64,000 nt of DNA, taken from assembly GCF_014198245.1 (NCBI RefSeq), contig NZ_JACIHE010000012.1, forward strand, positions 124,001-188,000, read 5' to 3'. Numbering within the stretch: position 1 is the first letter of the stretch; every line of letters begins with the position of its first letter. The position numbers and the translations under genes are program-made. The notes below the pieces were generated by a model. The model saw only the letters and a program-made list of their open reading frames with translations, was not told the DNA's origin and did no database searches. This stretch comes from Bradyrhizobium sp. cir1. GTDB taxonomy: Bacteria; Pseudomonadota; Alphaproteobacteria; Rhizobiales; Xanthobacteraceae. Below are positions 8,607 through 18,886 of this stretch, in pieces.

Positions 8607-10118
8607 TCACTTGAACTTCAGCCCGACCACGCGCACGAGGCCATCGGGCATCTGCCGGTAGCCATCGAGCTTCTTGGTGTGCGCGATCAGCAGCGTGCGG
8701 TGATAGATGTAGATGATCGGCAAATCGTCGAGCAGGACCTTGGCCAGCTTCGCGTAGATCGCCTTGCGCTGCTCGACGTTGGAGGTGGCTCGGCCCTCTT
8801 CCATCAGCTTGTCGGCCTCGGGGTTGGAATAGCCGCCGTCGTTCTGCGGCGCCTTGCTGCGCATGAAGATGTAGGAATTGCCGTCGGGATCGATGCGGCC
8901 GCTCCAGGGGATCTGGAAGACCTGGAATTCGCCGGCCTGGGACTGCTTGAAGGTGGTGGCGAATTCGACGGCGCGGATCTTGATGTCGAAGCCGGCTTCC
9001 GCGGCCATGGACTGCACGACCTGGGCGACGGCCTCGTACTCGGTGCCCTTGGGAACCATGTAGTCGACAGTGACCGGGAGGCTGACGCCAGCTTCCTTCA
9101 ACAGCGCCTTGGCCTTGGCGATATCCCGGCCCTGAATGGGAAACGCCTTCTGGTAATAGGGGTGCGTCGGGCTGACCCACTGATTGCCCGGGGTGAACTC
9201 GCCGTTGAACACGACCTGGTTGATGGCCTCGCGATCGATCGACAGGCTGAGCGCCTGGCGCACCTTCGCCGACTGGCTGAGCGGCCCCTTGGCCTTGTCG
9301 TTGCCGATATTGATGGTCATGCCCTGATAGCCGAGCTCGGGAGCCGTGGACAGCACCAGCTTGGGATCGGCGCGGACGTCCTTGATGTCGGTTGCGAGCA
9401 CGCGTTCGATCAGGTCGAGCGCACCGGATTTCAGGTTCGCAAGCCGCACGGTCGAGTCGATGATCGGCTGGAACACGACGCGGTCGATGTGAACGTTGTC
9501 CTTGTTCCAGTAGTCGGCGAATTTCTCGAAGACCATGCGGTCCTGCTGGACGCGCTCGACGAATTTGTACGGGCCGGCGCAGACCGGATGCAGGCCGAAC
9601 TTGTCGCCGGCTTCCTTCGCCGCCTTCGGCGAGACCATCATGCCGGAGCGGTCGGTGAGTTGGGCGATCAGCGGCGAGTATGGCGTCTTCAGCACCAGCT
9701 TGATGGTGAGGGGATCGACCACCTCGACATGGTCGACGCTGGCAAGCTCCGACTTGCGGAACGAGGTCGGCAGCGTCATGTGACGCTCGATCGAGAATTT
9801 TGCAGCCTCCGCATCCAGCGGCTCGCCGTCGTGGAATTTGACGCCCGGCCGAAGCTTGATCGTCATCTCCTTGCCGTCGGCCGACGTCTCATGGGACAGC
9901 GCCAGCTGCGGTACGATGTTCAGCTTCTCGTCGATGTCGAACAGCTTGTCGCAGAAGGCGGAGAACACGATGCGGCCGACATAGGTGCGGCCGATGCTGG
10001 GATCGAGAATATCAGGATCTTCGGCGATCCCGATGCGAAGCGTGGACTGAGCCTGGGCTGCGCCCGCGAGCGACGTCAGCAGGGCCGACGCCAGGATTGC
10101 CAAACGCACAAAGCTCAT
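8607..10118 (-). CDS. Peptide ABC transporter substrate-binding protein (SBP family 5)
   Basis: A periplasmic binding protein of 503 residues. The signal peptide is MSFVRLAILASALLTSLAGAAQAQ, cleaved after AQA. The mature part has the family 5 layout: an early IGIAEDPDILDPS strand, then the LRPGVKFHDGEPLDA motif typical of DppA, OppA and NikA. An in-frame GTG 21 bases further upstream is possible, but the ATG gives the better signal peptide and lies a usable distance after GAGG. It sits between the ATPase genes and the permeases of the same system. The ligand is not determinable from sequence; the neighbouring gamma-glutamyltransferase hints at gamma-glutamyl or glutathione-like peptides. Confidence 0.92.
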   Translation of the reverse strand: MSFVRLAILASALLTSLAGAAQAQSTLRIGIAEDPDILDPSIGRTYVGRIVFSAFCDKLFDIDEKLNIVPQLALSHETSADGKEMTIKLRPGVKFHDGEPLDAEAAKFSIERHMTLPTSFRKSELASVDHVEVVDPLTIKLVLKTPYSPLIAQLTDRSGMMVSPKAAKEAGDKFGLHPVCAGPYKFVERVQQDRMVFEKFADYWNKDNVHIDRVVFQPIIDSTVRLANLKSGALDLIERVLATDIKDVRADPKLVLSTAPELGYQGMTINIGNDKAKGPLSQSAKVRQALSLSIDREAINQVVFNGEFTPGNQWVSPTHPYYQKAFPIQGRDIAKAKALLKEAGVSLPVTVDYMVPKGTEYEAVAQVVQSMAAEAGFDIKIRAVEFATTFKQSQAGEFQVFQIPWSGRIDPDGNSYIFMRSKAPQNDGGYSNPEADKLMEEGRATSNVEQRKAIYAKLAKVLLDDLPIIYIYHRTLLIAHTKKLDGYRQMPDGLVRVVGLKFK

Positions 10119-10141
10119 CGTTCTCAACCTCTGTTTCACGG

Positions 10142-11241
10142 CTATGCGGGGTCCGCCCCCAATGAACTAACCCCGCCGCCGCGTGCTGCTTCCGGTCCGC
10201 CGCTGAAGGCCGCGACCAATTTTTCCAGGACCGGCGAGAAGCCGCCGTCCATGGGAACGATCGCCGCCGAGGATGGCAGTTCCGACGTTCGGTGGCAGGC
10301 CGTTGCATGTCCGATGCCATCCGGGACGAGCCGGGGCATTTCGCTGCGGCAGCGCTCGACTACATAGGGGCAGCGGGTGTGGAAGCGGCATCCGGCGGGT
10401 GGGTTAAGCGCGCTGGGGATCTCGCCCTGCAGCACAATCCGGCTGCGCTTTGCCCGCGGTTTGGGCACGGGGATCGCGGAGAGCAGCGCGCGGCTGTAGG
10501 GATGGCGCGGCGCGGCGAACAGCGCGTCGGCTTCCGCCGTCTCGACGATCTGGCCGAGATTCATCACCGCGACGTGGTCGGCGATGTGCTTGACCACGGC
10601 GAGATCATGCGAGACGAAGATGTAGGCGAGGCCGAGCCGGTCCTGAAGCTTGCGCAGCAAATTGAGGATCTGCGAGCGGATCGAGACGTCGAGCGCTGAG
10701 ACCGGCTCGTCGCAGATGATGAGCTTCGGTTCGACCGCGAGCGCGCGGGCAATGGCGATGCGCTGACGCTGACCGCCGGAGAATTCATGCGGATAGCGCC
10801 GGGCGAGGCGCGGCTCCAGCCCGACCAGCCGCAGCAACTCGGCGACGCGCTCGGCCCGCCGCGCCGCCGGCACGAGATCGTGCAGCGCCAGCGGCTCGGT
10901 CAGGATCTGGCCGACCGTCATGCGCGGATTGAGCGAGGCGTAAGGATCCTGGAAGATGATCTGCGCCTCACGGCGGAAGGCGCGCAAGCCGCCGGCATCG
11001 AGCGAGAGCAGGTCGCGGCCGTCGAAGCGCACCGTGCCCGCATCCGGCTCGATCAGCCGCAGCACCAGGCGGCTGACGGTGGACTTGCCGCAGCCGGATT
11101 CGCCGACGAGCGCGAGCGTCTTGCCGGCATCCAGCGAGAAGGACACGCCGTCGACCGCCTTGACATGCGCCAGCGCCCGGCCGAACAGCGAACGCTCGGC
11201 GACGAAATGCTTGACCAGGCCTTCGACCTCGAGCAGCGCCA

Positions 11242-11242
<1 letters not shown>
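10142..11242 (-). CDS. Peptide ABC transporter ATPase, DppF/OppF type
   Basis: An ATP-binding subunit of 366 residues. The Walker A motif is GESGCGKST, the signature FSGGQRQR and Walker B LIICDEPVSALD. The C-terminal oligopeptide/dipeptide extension has the Cys-containing motif GCRFHTRCPYV, which in this family can hold an iron-sulfur cluster. The start MALLEVEG is chosen because its ATG shares a base with the stop of the DppD-like gene; the frame continues upstream without good start signals. An unusually long C-terminal tail of about 60 residues after the CPYV motif is rich in Pro and Ala. Confidence 0.92.
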
Positions 11243-12227
<985 letters not shown>

Positions 12228-12231
<4 letters not shown>

Positions 12232-12938
12232 GATTCTCTCGCGCGCGCCGCAGCGATGCTGGCGTCGATGACACTGCGATCGGTGTTGCCGGCCGGGTTC
12301 TGCCGCGTCGGCATGGAGGAGCGGAAGTGCACCCAGAGCTCGCGGCTGACGCGCTCGAGCCGTTCCAGCTCGCCCAGCGGATCGGGATGGTCGTCGGCGC
12401 GAATGTCCAGCGCCGGCCATTCCTCTTCGCCGTGGATCAGAACCGCGGCCGACTGCTTGCCGCGCTTGTCGCCACCGGCGGCTTCGCCTGCACGCATCGC
12501 CGCAAGCAGGCGGCGCGGGAACGGCAGGCTGTCATTGGCGATGTAGGTCTTCGCGGTCTCGTCGAGCACGTCGGCACCGGCGAGCATGTTACCGGCGATC
12601 GAGAAGCCGCTGCCGGCGATGTGGCCGCACCAGTCGACGCAGTCACGCCCGGTATGCGCCGCGATCTCGCCGCTGGCATCCATGATGTGGACCTGGCGGC
12701 TTTCGCGGCCGTCATCGGTCGCGAGCAGCGTGGCGAGCACGTCGTGTGCGTTCAAACCTTCGCGCAGCAGCTTGACGCCGTCGATGCCGTAATAGGGATT
12801 GACGAAAGCCTGGGTCGCAATCGCACCGAGGCCGGCGGCGATGTAGGGTACACGCGCGCCGACGGCGAAGAAGCGGGTCGCAACGGCGATGCCGAACTGG
12901 CCGGTGACAGGATCGCGCGCGATGATCGACCAGGTCAT
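12228..12938 (-). CDS. DUF1028 family protein (putative Ntn-type hydrolase)
   Basis: A soluble protein of 236 residues whose N terminus, MTWSIIARDPVTGQFGIAVATRFFAVGARVPY, is characteristic of DUF1028. The family is predicted to have an Ntn-hydrolase-like fold and is repeatedly found beside peptide transporters and gamma-glutamyltransferases. Other family stretches are ATQAFVNPYYG and HIAGSGFSIAGNMLAG. It overlaps the DppD-like gene by 4 bases and lies 9 bases after the gamma-glutamyltransferase gene, so it belongs to one operon with them. A role in cleaving an imported peptide or gamma-glutamyl compound is inferred, not shown. Confidence 0.9.
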
Positions 12939-12947
12939 GTGCTGCCT

Positions 12948-14753
12948 TCAGCGTCCTGCGGCGTAGCCTTGCATGCCGCGCGGATTGGCGGCGGCGCGGC
13001 GGCGGACCCCGACGCGTGAGGCCGCGGTGAGGCGGCCTTCCGACCAGTCGGGACCGACCTCCACGATATGCCCACGCTCGCGCAGGTTCTCGATCGTCGC
13101 CTTCGGCACGCGGTTCTCGACCACGAGCACGCCGGGGCGCGCGGTGCGCGGCCAGAACGAGATCGGGAAATGCTCGGAATGCCAGGCGGGCGCGTCGATG
13201 GCTTCCTGGAGATTGAGGTTGCAATGGACGTGGCGCAGGAAGAACTGCGTGATCCACTGGTCCTGCTGGTCGCCGCCGGGCGAGCCCCAGGCCAGATACG
13301 GCTCGCCGTCGCGTAGCGCCATGGTCGGCGACAGCGTCGTGCGCGGCCGCTTGCCCGGCGCGAGCGCTGCGGGGTGGCCTTCCTCCAGCCAGAACATCTG
13401 GGCGCGGCTACCGAGGCAGAAGCCGAGCTCGGGAATGATCGGCGAGGATTGCAGCCAGCCGCCCGACGGCGTCGAGGACACCATGTTGCCATCCTTGTCG
13501 ATGATGTCGAAATGCACGGTGTCGCCGCGCACTTCGCCGAAGCGTCCGACCGTCGGCTCGCCGGCGCCGAGCGCGCCGACCGCCTCGCGCTGCCCCTCGG
13601 CGCGCCGCAACTTGACCACGCCGCCAAAGCCTTCGACTGAGCCGGGAATGAAATCGAGCGAGGCCTTGTCGGTGACAAGCTTGCGGCGCTCGTCGTTATA
13701 GGCATCCGACAGCAGGGTCGCGATCGGGATCTCGGTGAACTTGGGATCGCCGTAGAATTTTTCGCGGTCGGCGAACGCGAGCTTGGCGCACTCGATCTGG
13801 AGATGGATGAACTCCGGCCCGGTTGGGTCGAGACCGTCGAGCGCAAAACCCTTCAGCAGCGCCAGCTGTTGGAGCGTCACCGGGCCCTGGCTCCAGACGC
13901 CGGCTTTGCAGACCGTGTAGCGGCCGTAATCATAGGTGAGCGGTTCTTCGATCGTCGGCTGCCAGCGTGCCATGTCGTCGGCGGAGAGCACGCCGCGATG
14001 CGGCGAGCCGCTGACGTCCATCACGTCCTGGGTGCGGCAGAACTTGTCGATGGCTTCGGCGACGAAGCCTTGCGACCAGGCTTCTCGCGCGCGCTCGATC
14101 TCGGCGTCCCGGCCACCGCCGCCGCTTTCCGCCTCGCTCAGGATCCGGGCGTAGGTCGCGGCCAGCGTCTTGTTGGTGAAGAGCGTGCCGGGCTTCGGCA
14201 CCTCGCCGTTCGGAAGATAGACCGCGGCCGATGTCGGCCAGTGCTTGCGGAACAGCTGCTCGACGGTCTGGATCGTGGCGCAGGCGCGCTCGACTAGCGG
14301 ATAACCGTCGCGCGCATAGGAGATCGCGGGCTCGAGCACATCGCGCACGCGCATCGTGCCGTAGTCGCGCAGCAGCATCATCCAGGATTCGAACGTGCCG
14401 GGAACGCAGGCGGCGAGCAGGCCGGTGCCAGGCACCATGTCGAGGCCTTCGCTCTTGTAATGTGCGATGGTGGCGCGCGCCGGCGCCGGCCCCTGGCCGC
14501 AGACCACCTCGGTGCGGCCGCGCTTGACGTCATGTACGATGATGGGGACATCGCCGCCGGGACCGTTCAGATGCGGTTCGACCACCTGGAGCGTGAAGGC
14601 GGTGGCGACGCCGGCATCGAAGGCATTGCCGCCTTTTTCCAGAATGCCCATGCCGACGGCGGTCGCGATCCAGTGCGTGGTGGCGACGACCCCGAACGTG
14701 CCCTCGATCTCGGGCCTCGTCGTGAACGGATCGGGATTGATATTGCTGCCCAT
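12948..14753 (-). CDS. Gamma-glutamyltransferase family protein
   Basis: An Ntn hydrolase of 601 residues that would hydrolyse or transfer gamma-glutamyl groups, for example from glutathione, after self-cleavage into two subunits. The expected nucleophile is Thr412 in the context GDTVHFDIID, which matches the GTTH-type cleavage site. The N-terminal part has the family stretch GMGILEKGGNAFDAGVATAFTLQVVEPHLNG. There is no signal peptide, so the enzyme is probably cytoplasmic, unlike E. coli Ggt. It heads a cluster with DUF1028 and a full peptide importer, and another complete importer lies just upstream on the same strand. This suggests import followed by intracellular degradation. Some members of this group act as acylases on other amides. 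Confidence 0.92.
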   Translation of the reverse strand: MGSNINPDPFTTRPEIEGTFGVVATTHWIATAVGMGILEKGGNAFDAGVATAFTLQVVEPHLNGPGGDVPIIVHDVKRGRTEVVCGQGPAPARATIAHYKSEGLDMVPGTGLLAACVPGTFESWMMLLRDYGTMRVRDVLEPAISYARDGYPLVERACATIQTVEQLFRKHWPTSAAVYLPNGEVPKPGTLFTNKTLAATYARILSEAESGGGGRDAEIERAREAWSQGFVAEAIDKFCRTQDVMDVSGSPHRGVLSADDMARWQPTIEEPLTYDYGRYTVCKAGVWSQGPVTLQQLALLKGFALDGLDPTGPEFIHLQIECAKLAFADREKFYGDPKFTEIPIATLLSDAYNDERRKLVTDKASLDFIPGSVEGFGGVVKLRRAEGQREAVGALGAGEPTVGRFGEVRGDTVHFDIIDKDGNMVSSTPSGGWLQSSPIIPELGFCLGSRAQMFWLEEGHPAALAPGKRPRTTLSPTMALRDGEPYLAWGSPGGDQQDQWITQFFLRHVHCNLNLQEAIDAPAWHSEHFPISFWPRTARPGVLVVENRVPKATIENLRERGHIVEVGPDWSEGRLTAASRVGVRRRAAANPRGMQGYAAGR

Positions 14754-14840
14754 GGGACTTCACCACCTTATTTCCGGCGCGCGCAATTGATCACAGCCGA
14801 TGCCGCGCCGCCAATGCGCAGGCTGCATGGCACGCGCGCG

Positions 14841-15830
14841 TCACGCCGGGACCGGCGCGGTGTTGACCGCGTGGCAGGCGACGCCGTCGATCAGTTCCGG
14901 CGTTTCCTTGCGGCAGAGATCGAACGCCAACGGGCAGCGCGGATTGAATGCGCAGCCGGGCGGCGGATTGATCGGGTTCGGGATCTCGCCCTTCACCGGA
15001 ATGCGCTGGCGGCCGCTCATGGCGAGATCCGGCACGGCGCCGAGCAGCATCTTGGTGTAGGGCATGCGCGGGTGGGAAAACAGCTCGCGTCCCTCCGCAA
15101 TCTCGACGATGCGGCCGAGATACATCACGCCGACGCGGCTCGCCATGTGGCGGACCACGGCGAGGTTGTGGCTGATGAACATGTAAGTCAGGCCGAACTT
15201 GTCCTGGAGATCGCGCATCAGGTTGAGGATCTGCGCCTGCACGGAGACGTCGAGCGCCGAGGTCGGCTCGTCGCAGACGATGAATTCGGCGTCGGAGGCG
15301 AGCGCGCGCGCGATCGCGATGCGCTGGCGCTGGCCGCCGGAGAACTCGTGCGGAAATTTCAGCCGATCGTCGGGATGCAGGCCGACGAGGCTGAGCAGCT
15401 CGCCGACACGGGCCTGGATGTCGCGCTCGCCCTGGATCAGGTCGAAGGCGCGGATCGGCTCGGAGATGATGGCATCGACGCGGAAGCGCGGGTTCAGGCT
15501 CGCGTAGGGGTCCTGGAAGATCATCTGGATGCGGCGACGCAGCTTTCGCCGCGCCGGGGCCTGCCGCGGGTCCGCCATCGAGACGCCGTCGATCAGCACG
15601 TCGCCGGAGCTCGGCGGCAGCAGGCCGACGACCATGCGAGCGACCGTGGTCTTGCCCGAGCCGGACTCGCCGACCAGCGCAAAGGTCTCGCCCTTCCTGA
15701 TGTCGAAGGTGACGCCATCGACCGCCTTGAGATATTCGAGGTGGCCGCCTTCGAGCACGCGGTTGAGCCAGGGTTTCGAGACGTCGAACACGCGGCGCAG
15801 ATTGGTGGCCTGGACGAAAGGCGTGCTCAT
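14841..15830 (-). CDS. Peptide ABC transporter ATPase, DppF/OppF type (second system)
   Basis: An ATP-binding subunit of 329 residues. Walker A is GESGSGKTT, the signature FSGGQRQR and Walker B FIVCDEPTSALD; the C-terminal motif is GCAFNPRCPLA. The ATG at MSTPFVQATN overlaps the preceding stop by 4 bases. It is the last gene of the second importer; 87 bases separate it from the gamma-glutamyltransferase gene. No terminator was seen in that gap, so read-through into the next cluster is possible. Confidence 0.92.
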   Translation of the reverse strand: MSTPFVQATNLRRVFDVSKPWLNRVLEGGHLEYLKAVDGVTFDIRKGETFALVGESGSGKTTVARMVVGLLPPSSGDVLIDGVSMADPRQAPARRKLRRRIQMIFQDPYASLNPRFRVDAIISEPIRAFDLIQGERDIQARVGELLSLVGLHPDDRLKFPHEFSGGQRQRIAIARALASDAEFIVCDEPTSALDVSVQAQILNLMRDLQDKFGLTYMFISHNLAVVRHMASRVGVMYLGRIVEIAEGRELFSHPRMPYTKMLLGAVPDLAMSGRQRIPVKGEIPNPINPPPGCAFNPRCPLAFDLCRKETPELIDGVACHAVNTAPVPA

Positions 15831-16813
15831 GCCGCGCTCTCCGCCGGCACGGTGTCGTAGAGATGGCAGGCGACCGATTGCGTGCCGCGCGGCAGGGGCT
15901 CCGGTCGCTCGACACGGCAACGATCGAAAGCGAAGGCGCAGCGCGGATTGAACGAGCAGCCGCGCGGGATCGCCGACAGGCGCGGCATGGAGCCCGGGAT
16001 CTGCACCAGGCGCTTGTCCTCGCCGGCAAGCGTCGGAATCGCGCCCATCAGGCCCTTGGCGTAGGGATGCAGCGGGTTCTTCACGACGTCCTGCACCGGG
16101 CCGATCTCGGCGACGCGGCCGGCATACATCACCGCGACTCGGTCCGAGGTCTCGGCGATCACGCCCATGTCGTGGGTCACCAGCATCACGGCGGTGCCGT
16201 GATCGCGGCCGAGCCGCTTGATCAGCGAGATGATCTGGGCCTGCACGGAGACGTCGAGCGCGGTGGTCGGCTCGTCCGCGATGATCAGTTCGGGCTCGGC
16301 GCAGATCGCGAGCGCGATGACCACGCGCTGGCGCATGCCGCCGGAGAATTCGTGCGGGTAGCCGTCGATGCGCTTTTCCGGCGCGGGGATGCCGACTTCC
16401 GCAAGTAGATCGATGGCGCGGCGGCGCGCGGCCGTTTCGGACAGGTTCAGGTGAGTCCGGATCGTCTCCACGATCTGGTCGCCGACCTTGTACAGCGGAT
16501 TGAGCGAGGTGAGGGGATCCTGGAAGATCATGCCGATGCGCTTGCCGCGGATGCGGCGCATCTCCTCCGGCTGCAGATTGTCGACACGCAGGCCTGCGAG
16601 ATGAATCTCGCCGCCGGCGATGCGGCCGGGCGGATCGATCAGGCCGATCACTGCGAGGCCAGTGACGGATTTGCCGGCGCCGGATTCGCCGACCACCCCG
16701 AGCACCTCGCCCTTGGCGATGTCGAAGGAGACGTCGTCGATGGCACGCAGCGTGCCGCGGCGGGAGGCGAACTCGACTTGGAGGTTACGCACGGAGAGAA
16801 CGGGTTCGGTCAT
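15827..16813 (-). CDS. Peptide ABC transporter ATPase, DppD/OppD type (second system)
   Basis: An ATP-binding subunit of 328 residues. Walker A is GESGAGKSV, the signature FSGGMRQRVVIALAI and Walker B LIIADEPTTALD; the C-terminal motif is GCSFNPRCAFAF. It overlaps the DppF-like gene by 4 bases and follows the DppC-like permease by 13 bases. With that partner it powers the second peptide-type importer. Confidence 0.93.
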   Translation of the reverse strand: MTEPVLSVRNLQVEFASRRGTLRAIDDVSFDIAKGEVLGVVGESGAGKSVTGLAVIGLIDPPGRIAGGEIHLAGLRVDNLQPEEMRRIRGKRIGMIFQDPLTSLNPLYKVGDQIVETIRTHLNLSETAARRRAIDLLAEVGIPAPEKRIDGYPHEFSGGMRQRVVIALAICAEPELIIADEPTTALDVSVQAQIISLIKRLGRDHGTAVMLVTHDMGVIAETSDRVAVMYAGRVAEIGPVQDVVKNPLHPYAKGLMGAIPTLAGEDKRLVQIPGSMPRLSAIPRGCSFNPRCAFAFDRCRVERPEPLPRGTQSVACHLYDTVPAESAA

Positions 16814-16826
16814 GGGCGAGGCGCAC

Positions 16827-17789
16827 TCATCGAAGCTTCGGGTTCAGCGCGTCGCGCAGCCAGTCGCCGAGCAGGTTGATCGACAGGATCAATGCGGCGA
16901 GAGCGAGTCCGGGGAACGCGACGATCCACCATTCGCCTGCGAACAGATAGCTGTTGCCGATGCGGATCAGCGTGCCGAGCGACGGCATGGTCTCGGGCAT
17001 GCCCGAGCCGAGGAACGACAGCGTCGCCTCGGTGATGATGGCGAGCGCGAGGTTGATGGTGGCGATCACGAGGATCGGTCCCGTGGTATTCGGCAGCACG
17101 TGGCGCAGCATGATCACTGGGGCGGGCAGGCCGATCAATTGCGCGGCTGCGACATAATCCTTGTTCTTCTCGACCAGGACCGAGCCACGCACCGTGCGCG
17201 CGTACTGCACCCAGAAACTCAGGCCGATCGCGAAGACCAGGACCGCCAACATGCTCATCTCGTCGAGCTTGTTGCCAAAGACCGATTTGGCGATGCCGTT
17301 GATCAGCAGCGCGATCAGGATGGCGGGAAAGGAAAGCTGCACGTCGGCGATGCGCATGATCAGGCCGTCGACGGCGCCGCCGAAATAGCCGGCCGTCAGC
17401 CCGAGCAGGATGCCGAGCGCGCCGGAGAGGACCACGCCGAGCACGCCGACGAGAAGCGAGATGCGCAGGCCGTAGAGAATCGCCGACAGCACGTCGCGGC
17501 CCTGCTCGTCGGTGCCGAGCAGGAACGGGCTCTGGCCGTCGGCGGTCCAGAGCGGCGAGATGCGCGAATTCATCAGCTGGAGCTGCGCCGGGTCGAATGG
17601 ATTTTGCACCGACAGCACCGATGCAAAGATCGCGAGCAGGAAGAACAGCAGCGTTACACCCGCCGCGATCATGGTGATCTTGGAGCGGCGGAACGAGTAG
17701 AACAGATCGCTGTCGAGCGCACGCCTGAACCAGCCCGGTGCGGCGGCGGTGCGCTTCTCGGCACTCTTCGGAACGACGGCGTCGCTCAT
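16827..17789 (-). CDS. Peptide ABC transporter permease, DppC/OppC type (second system)
   Basis: An inner-membrane permease of 320 residues. A hydrophilic N terminus is followed by a helix at about 40-62, the signature FLLGTDEQGRDVLSAILYGLR, and further helices. The coupling loop reads VAAAQLIGLPAPVIMLRHVLPN. The tandem order with the DppB-like gene (2 bases apart) is standard. Confidence 0.92.
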   Translation of the reverse strand: MSDAVVPKSAEKRTAAAPGWFRRALDSDLFYSFRRSKITMIAAGVTLLFFLLAIFASVLSVQNPFDPAQLQLMNSRISPLWTADGQSPFLLGTDEQGRDVLSAILYGLRISLLVGVLGVVLSGALGILLGLTAGYFGGAVDGLIMRIADVQLSFPAILIALLINGIAKSVFGNKLDEMSMLAVLVFAIGLSFWVQYARTVRGSVLVEKNKDYVAAAQLIGLPAPVIMLRHVLPNTTGPILVIATINLALAIITEATLSFLGSGMPETMPSLGTLIRIGNSYLFAGEWWIVAFPGLALAALILSINLLGDWLRDALNPKLR

Positions 17790-17791
17790 CT

Positions 17792-18772
17792 CTAATGCGC
17801 CCGGCTGACCGTCGAGCGCAGCCGCGGATCGACGATGGTGTAGAGGATATCAACCACGAGATTGATGGTGACGAAGATCAGGGACACCATCATCAGATAG
17901 GCCGCCATGATCGGGATATCGACGTTCTGAACGGCCTGCACGAACAGGAGCCCCATGCCCGGCCACTGGAACACGGTCTCGGTGATGATTGCGAAAGCAA
18001 TTACCGAGCCAAATTGCAGGCCTGCGACGGTGATGACGGGAACCAGCGTGTTGCGCAGCGCGTGACCGAAATGGATTGCGCGCGTGGTCAGGCCGCGGGC
18101 GCGGGCGAAGCGGATGTAGTCGGTGCGCATGACCTCAAGCATCTCCGCGCGCACCAGCCGCATGATCAAGGTCATCTGGAACAGGCCGAGCGTGATCGCA
18201 GGCATGATCAGCGCCTTCAGCCCCGAAAGTGTCAGGAGACCTGTCGTCCACCAGCCGATATGCACGACGTCGCCGCGCCCGAACGAGGGTAGCCAGCCGA
18301 GCGTCACCGAGAACAGGTAGATCATGAGGACGCCGATCAGGAAGGTCGGCAGCGAGATGCCGATCAGCGAGACGGCCTGGAAGACATGGGCGAGCCAGCT
18401 GTCGCGGCGCAGCGCGGAATAGACGCCCATCAGGATGCCACTGAGCATCGCGAAGATCGTAGCAACGATGGCCAGCTCGAGCGTCGCCGGCATCCGCTCA
18501 ATCAGCAGATTGGTGACGGGCAGGCGGAACTGATAGGACACGCCGAACTTGAATTGCGCGGCGTTGCCGACATAACGGCCGAACTGCACGATCACGGGAT
18601 CGTCGAGGCCGAGCGATTTGCGGATCGCGGCGCGTTCGGCGCCGGAGGTATCCATCCCGACCATCTGGTTCACGGGGTCGCCGGCGAAGCGGAACATCGA
18701 GAACGCGATGATTCCGACTGCGATCATGACGCCGATGGCCTGGATGGCCCGGCGCAGTGTGAAAGCGAGCAT
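17792..18772 (-). CDS. Peptide ABC transporter permease, DppB/OppB type (second system)
   Basis: An inner-membrane permease of 326 residues with a first helix at about 9-30, an extracytoplasmic loop to about residue 100 and five more helices. The coupling loop is FARARGLTTRAIHFGHALRN. It is separated from the upstream binding-protein gene by 114 bases that hold a 15-bp perfect stem-loop, so its expression relative to the binding protein is probably reduced. Confidence 0.93.
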   Translation of the reverse strand: MLAFTLRRAIQAIGVMIAVGIIAFSMFRFAGDPVNQMVGMDTSGAERAAIRKSLGLDDPVIVQFGRYVGNAAQFKFGVSYQFRLPVTNLLIERMPATLELAIVATIFAMLSGILMGVYSALRRDSWLAHVFQAVSLIGISLPTFLIGVLMIYLFSVTLGWLPSFGRGDVVHIGWWTTGLLTLSGLKALIMPAITLGLFQMTLIMRLVRAEMLEVMRTDYIRFARARGLTTRAIHFGHALRNTLVPVITVAGLQFGSVIAFAIITETVFQWPGMGLLFVQAVQNVDIPIMAAYLMMVSLIFVTINLVVDILYTIVDPRLRSTVSRAH

Positions 18773-18826
18773 CTGTTCCTTTCACATCTCTTCAGCGGCA
18801 CGCTTCATCGCGTAGCCCGAAACGGC

Positions 18827-18870
18827 AAGTCCCGGAAGCCAGATCTTGAAAGCGATGGCTTCCGGGACTT
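18827..18870 (-). promoter_or_regulatory. Intercistronic stem-loop between binding-protein and permease genes
   Basis: A perfect 15-bp inverted repeat (18827-18841 pairs with 18856-18870) with a 14-base loop lies 16 bases after the stop of the binding-protein gene and 54 bases before the DppB-like start. No T run follows on the minus strand, so it is more likely an mRNA-stabilising or attenuating structure than a full terminator. Confidence 0.75.
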
Positions 18871-18886
18871 CACAACTTGTCGACAC

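Noticed and set aside
8550..10367. 605-codon plus-strand open frame opposite the first binding protein
   Set aside because: The opposite strand encodes a complete family 5 binding protein with a signal peptide; this frame has only shadow composition.
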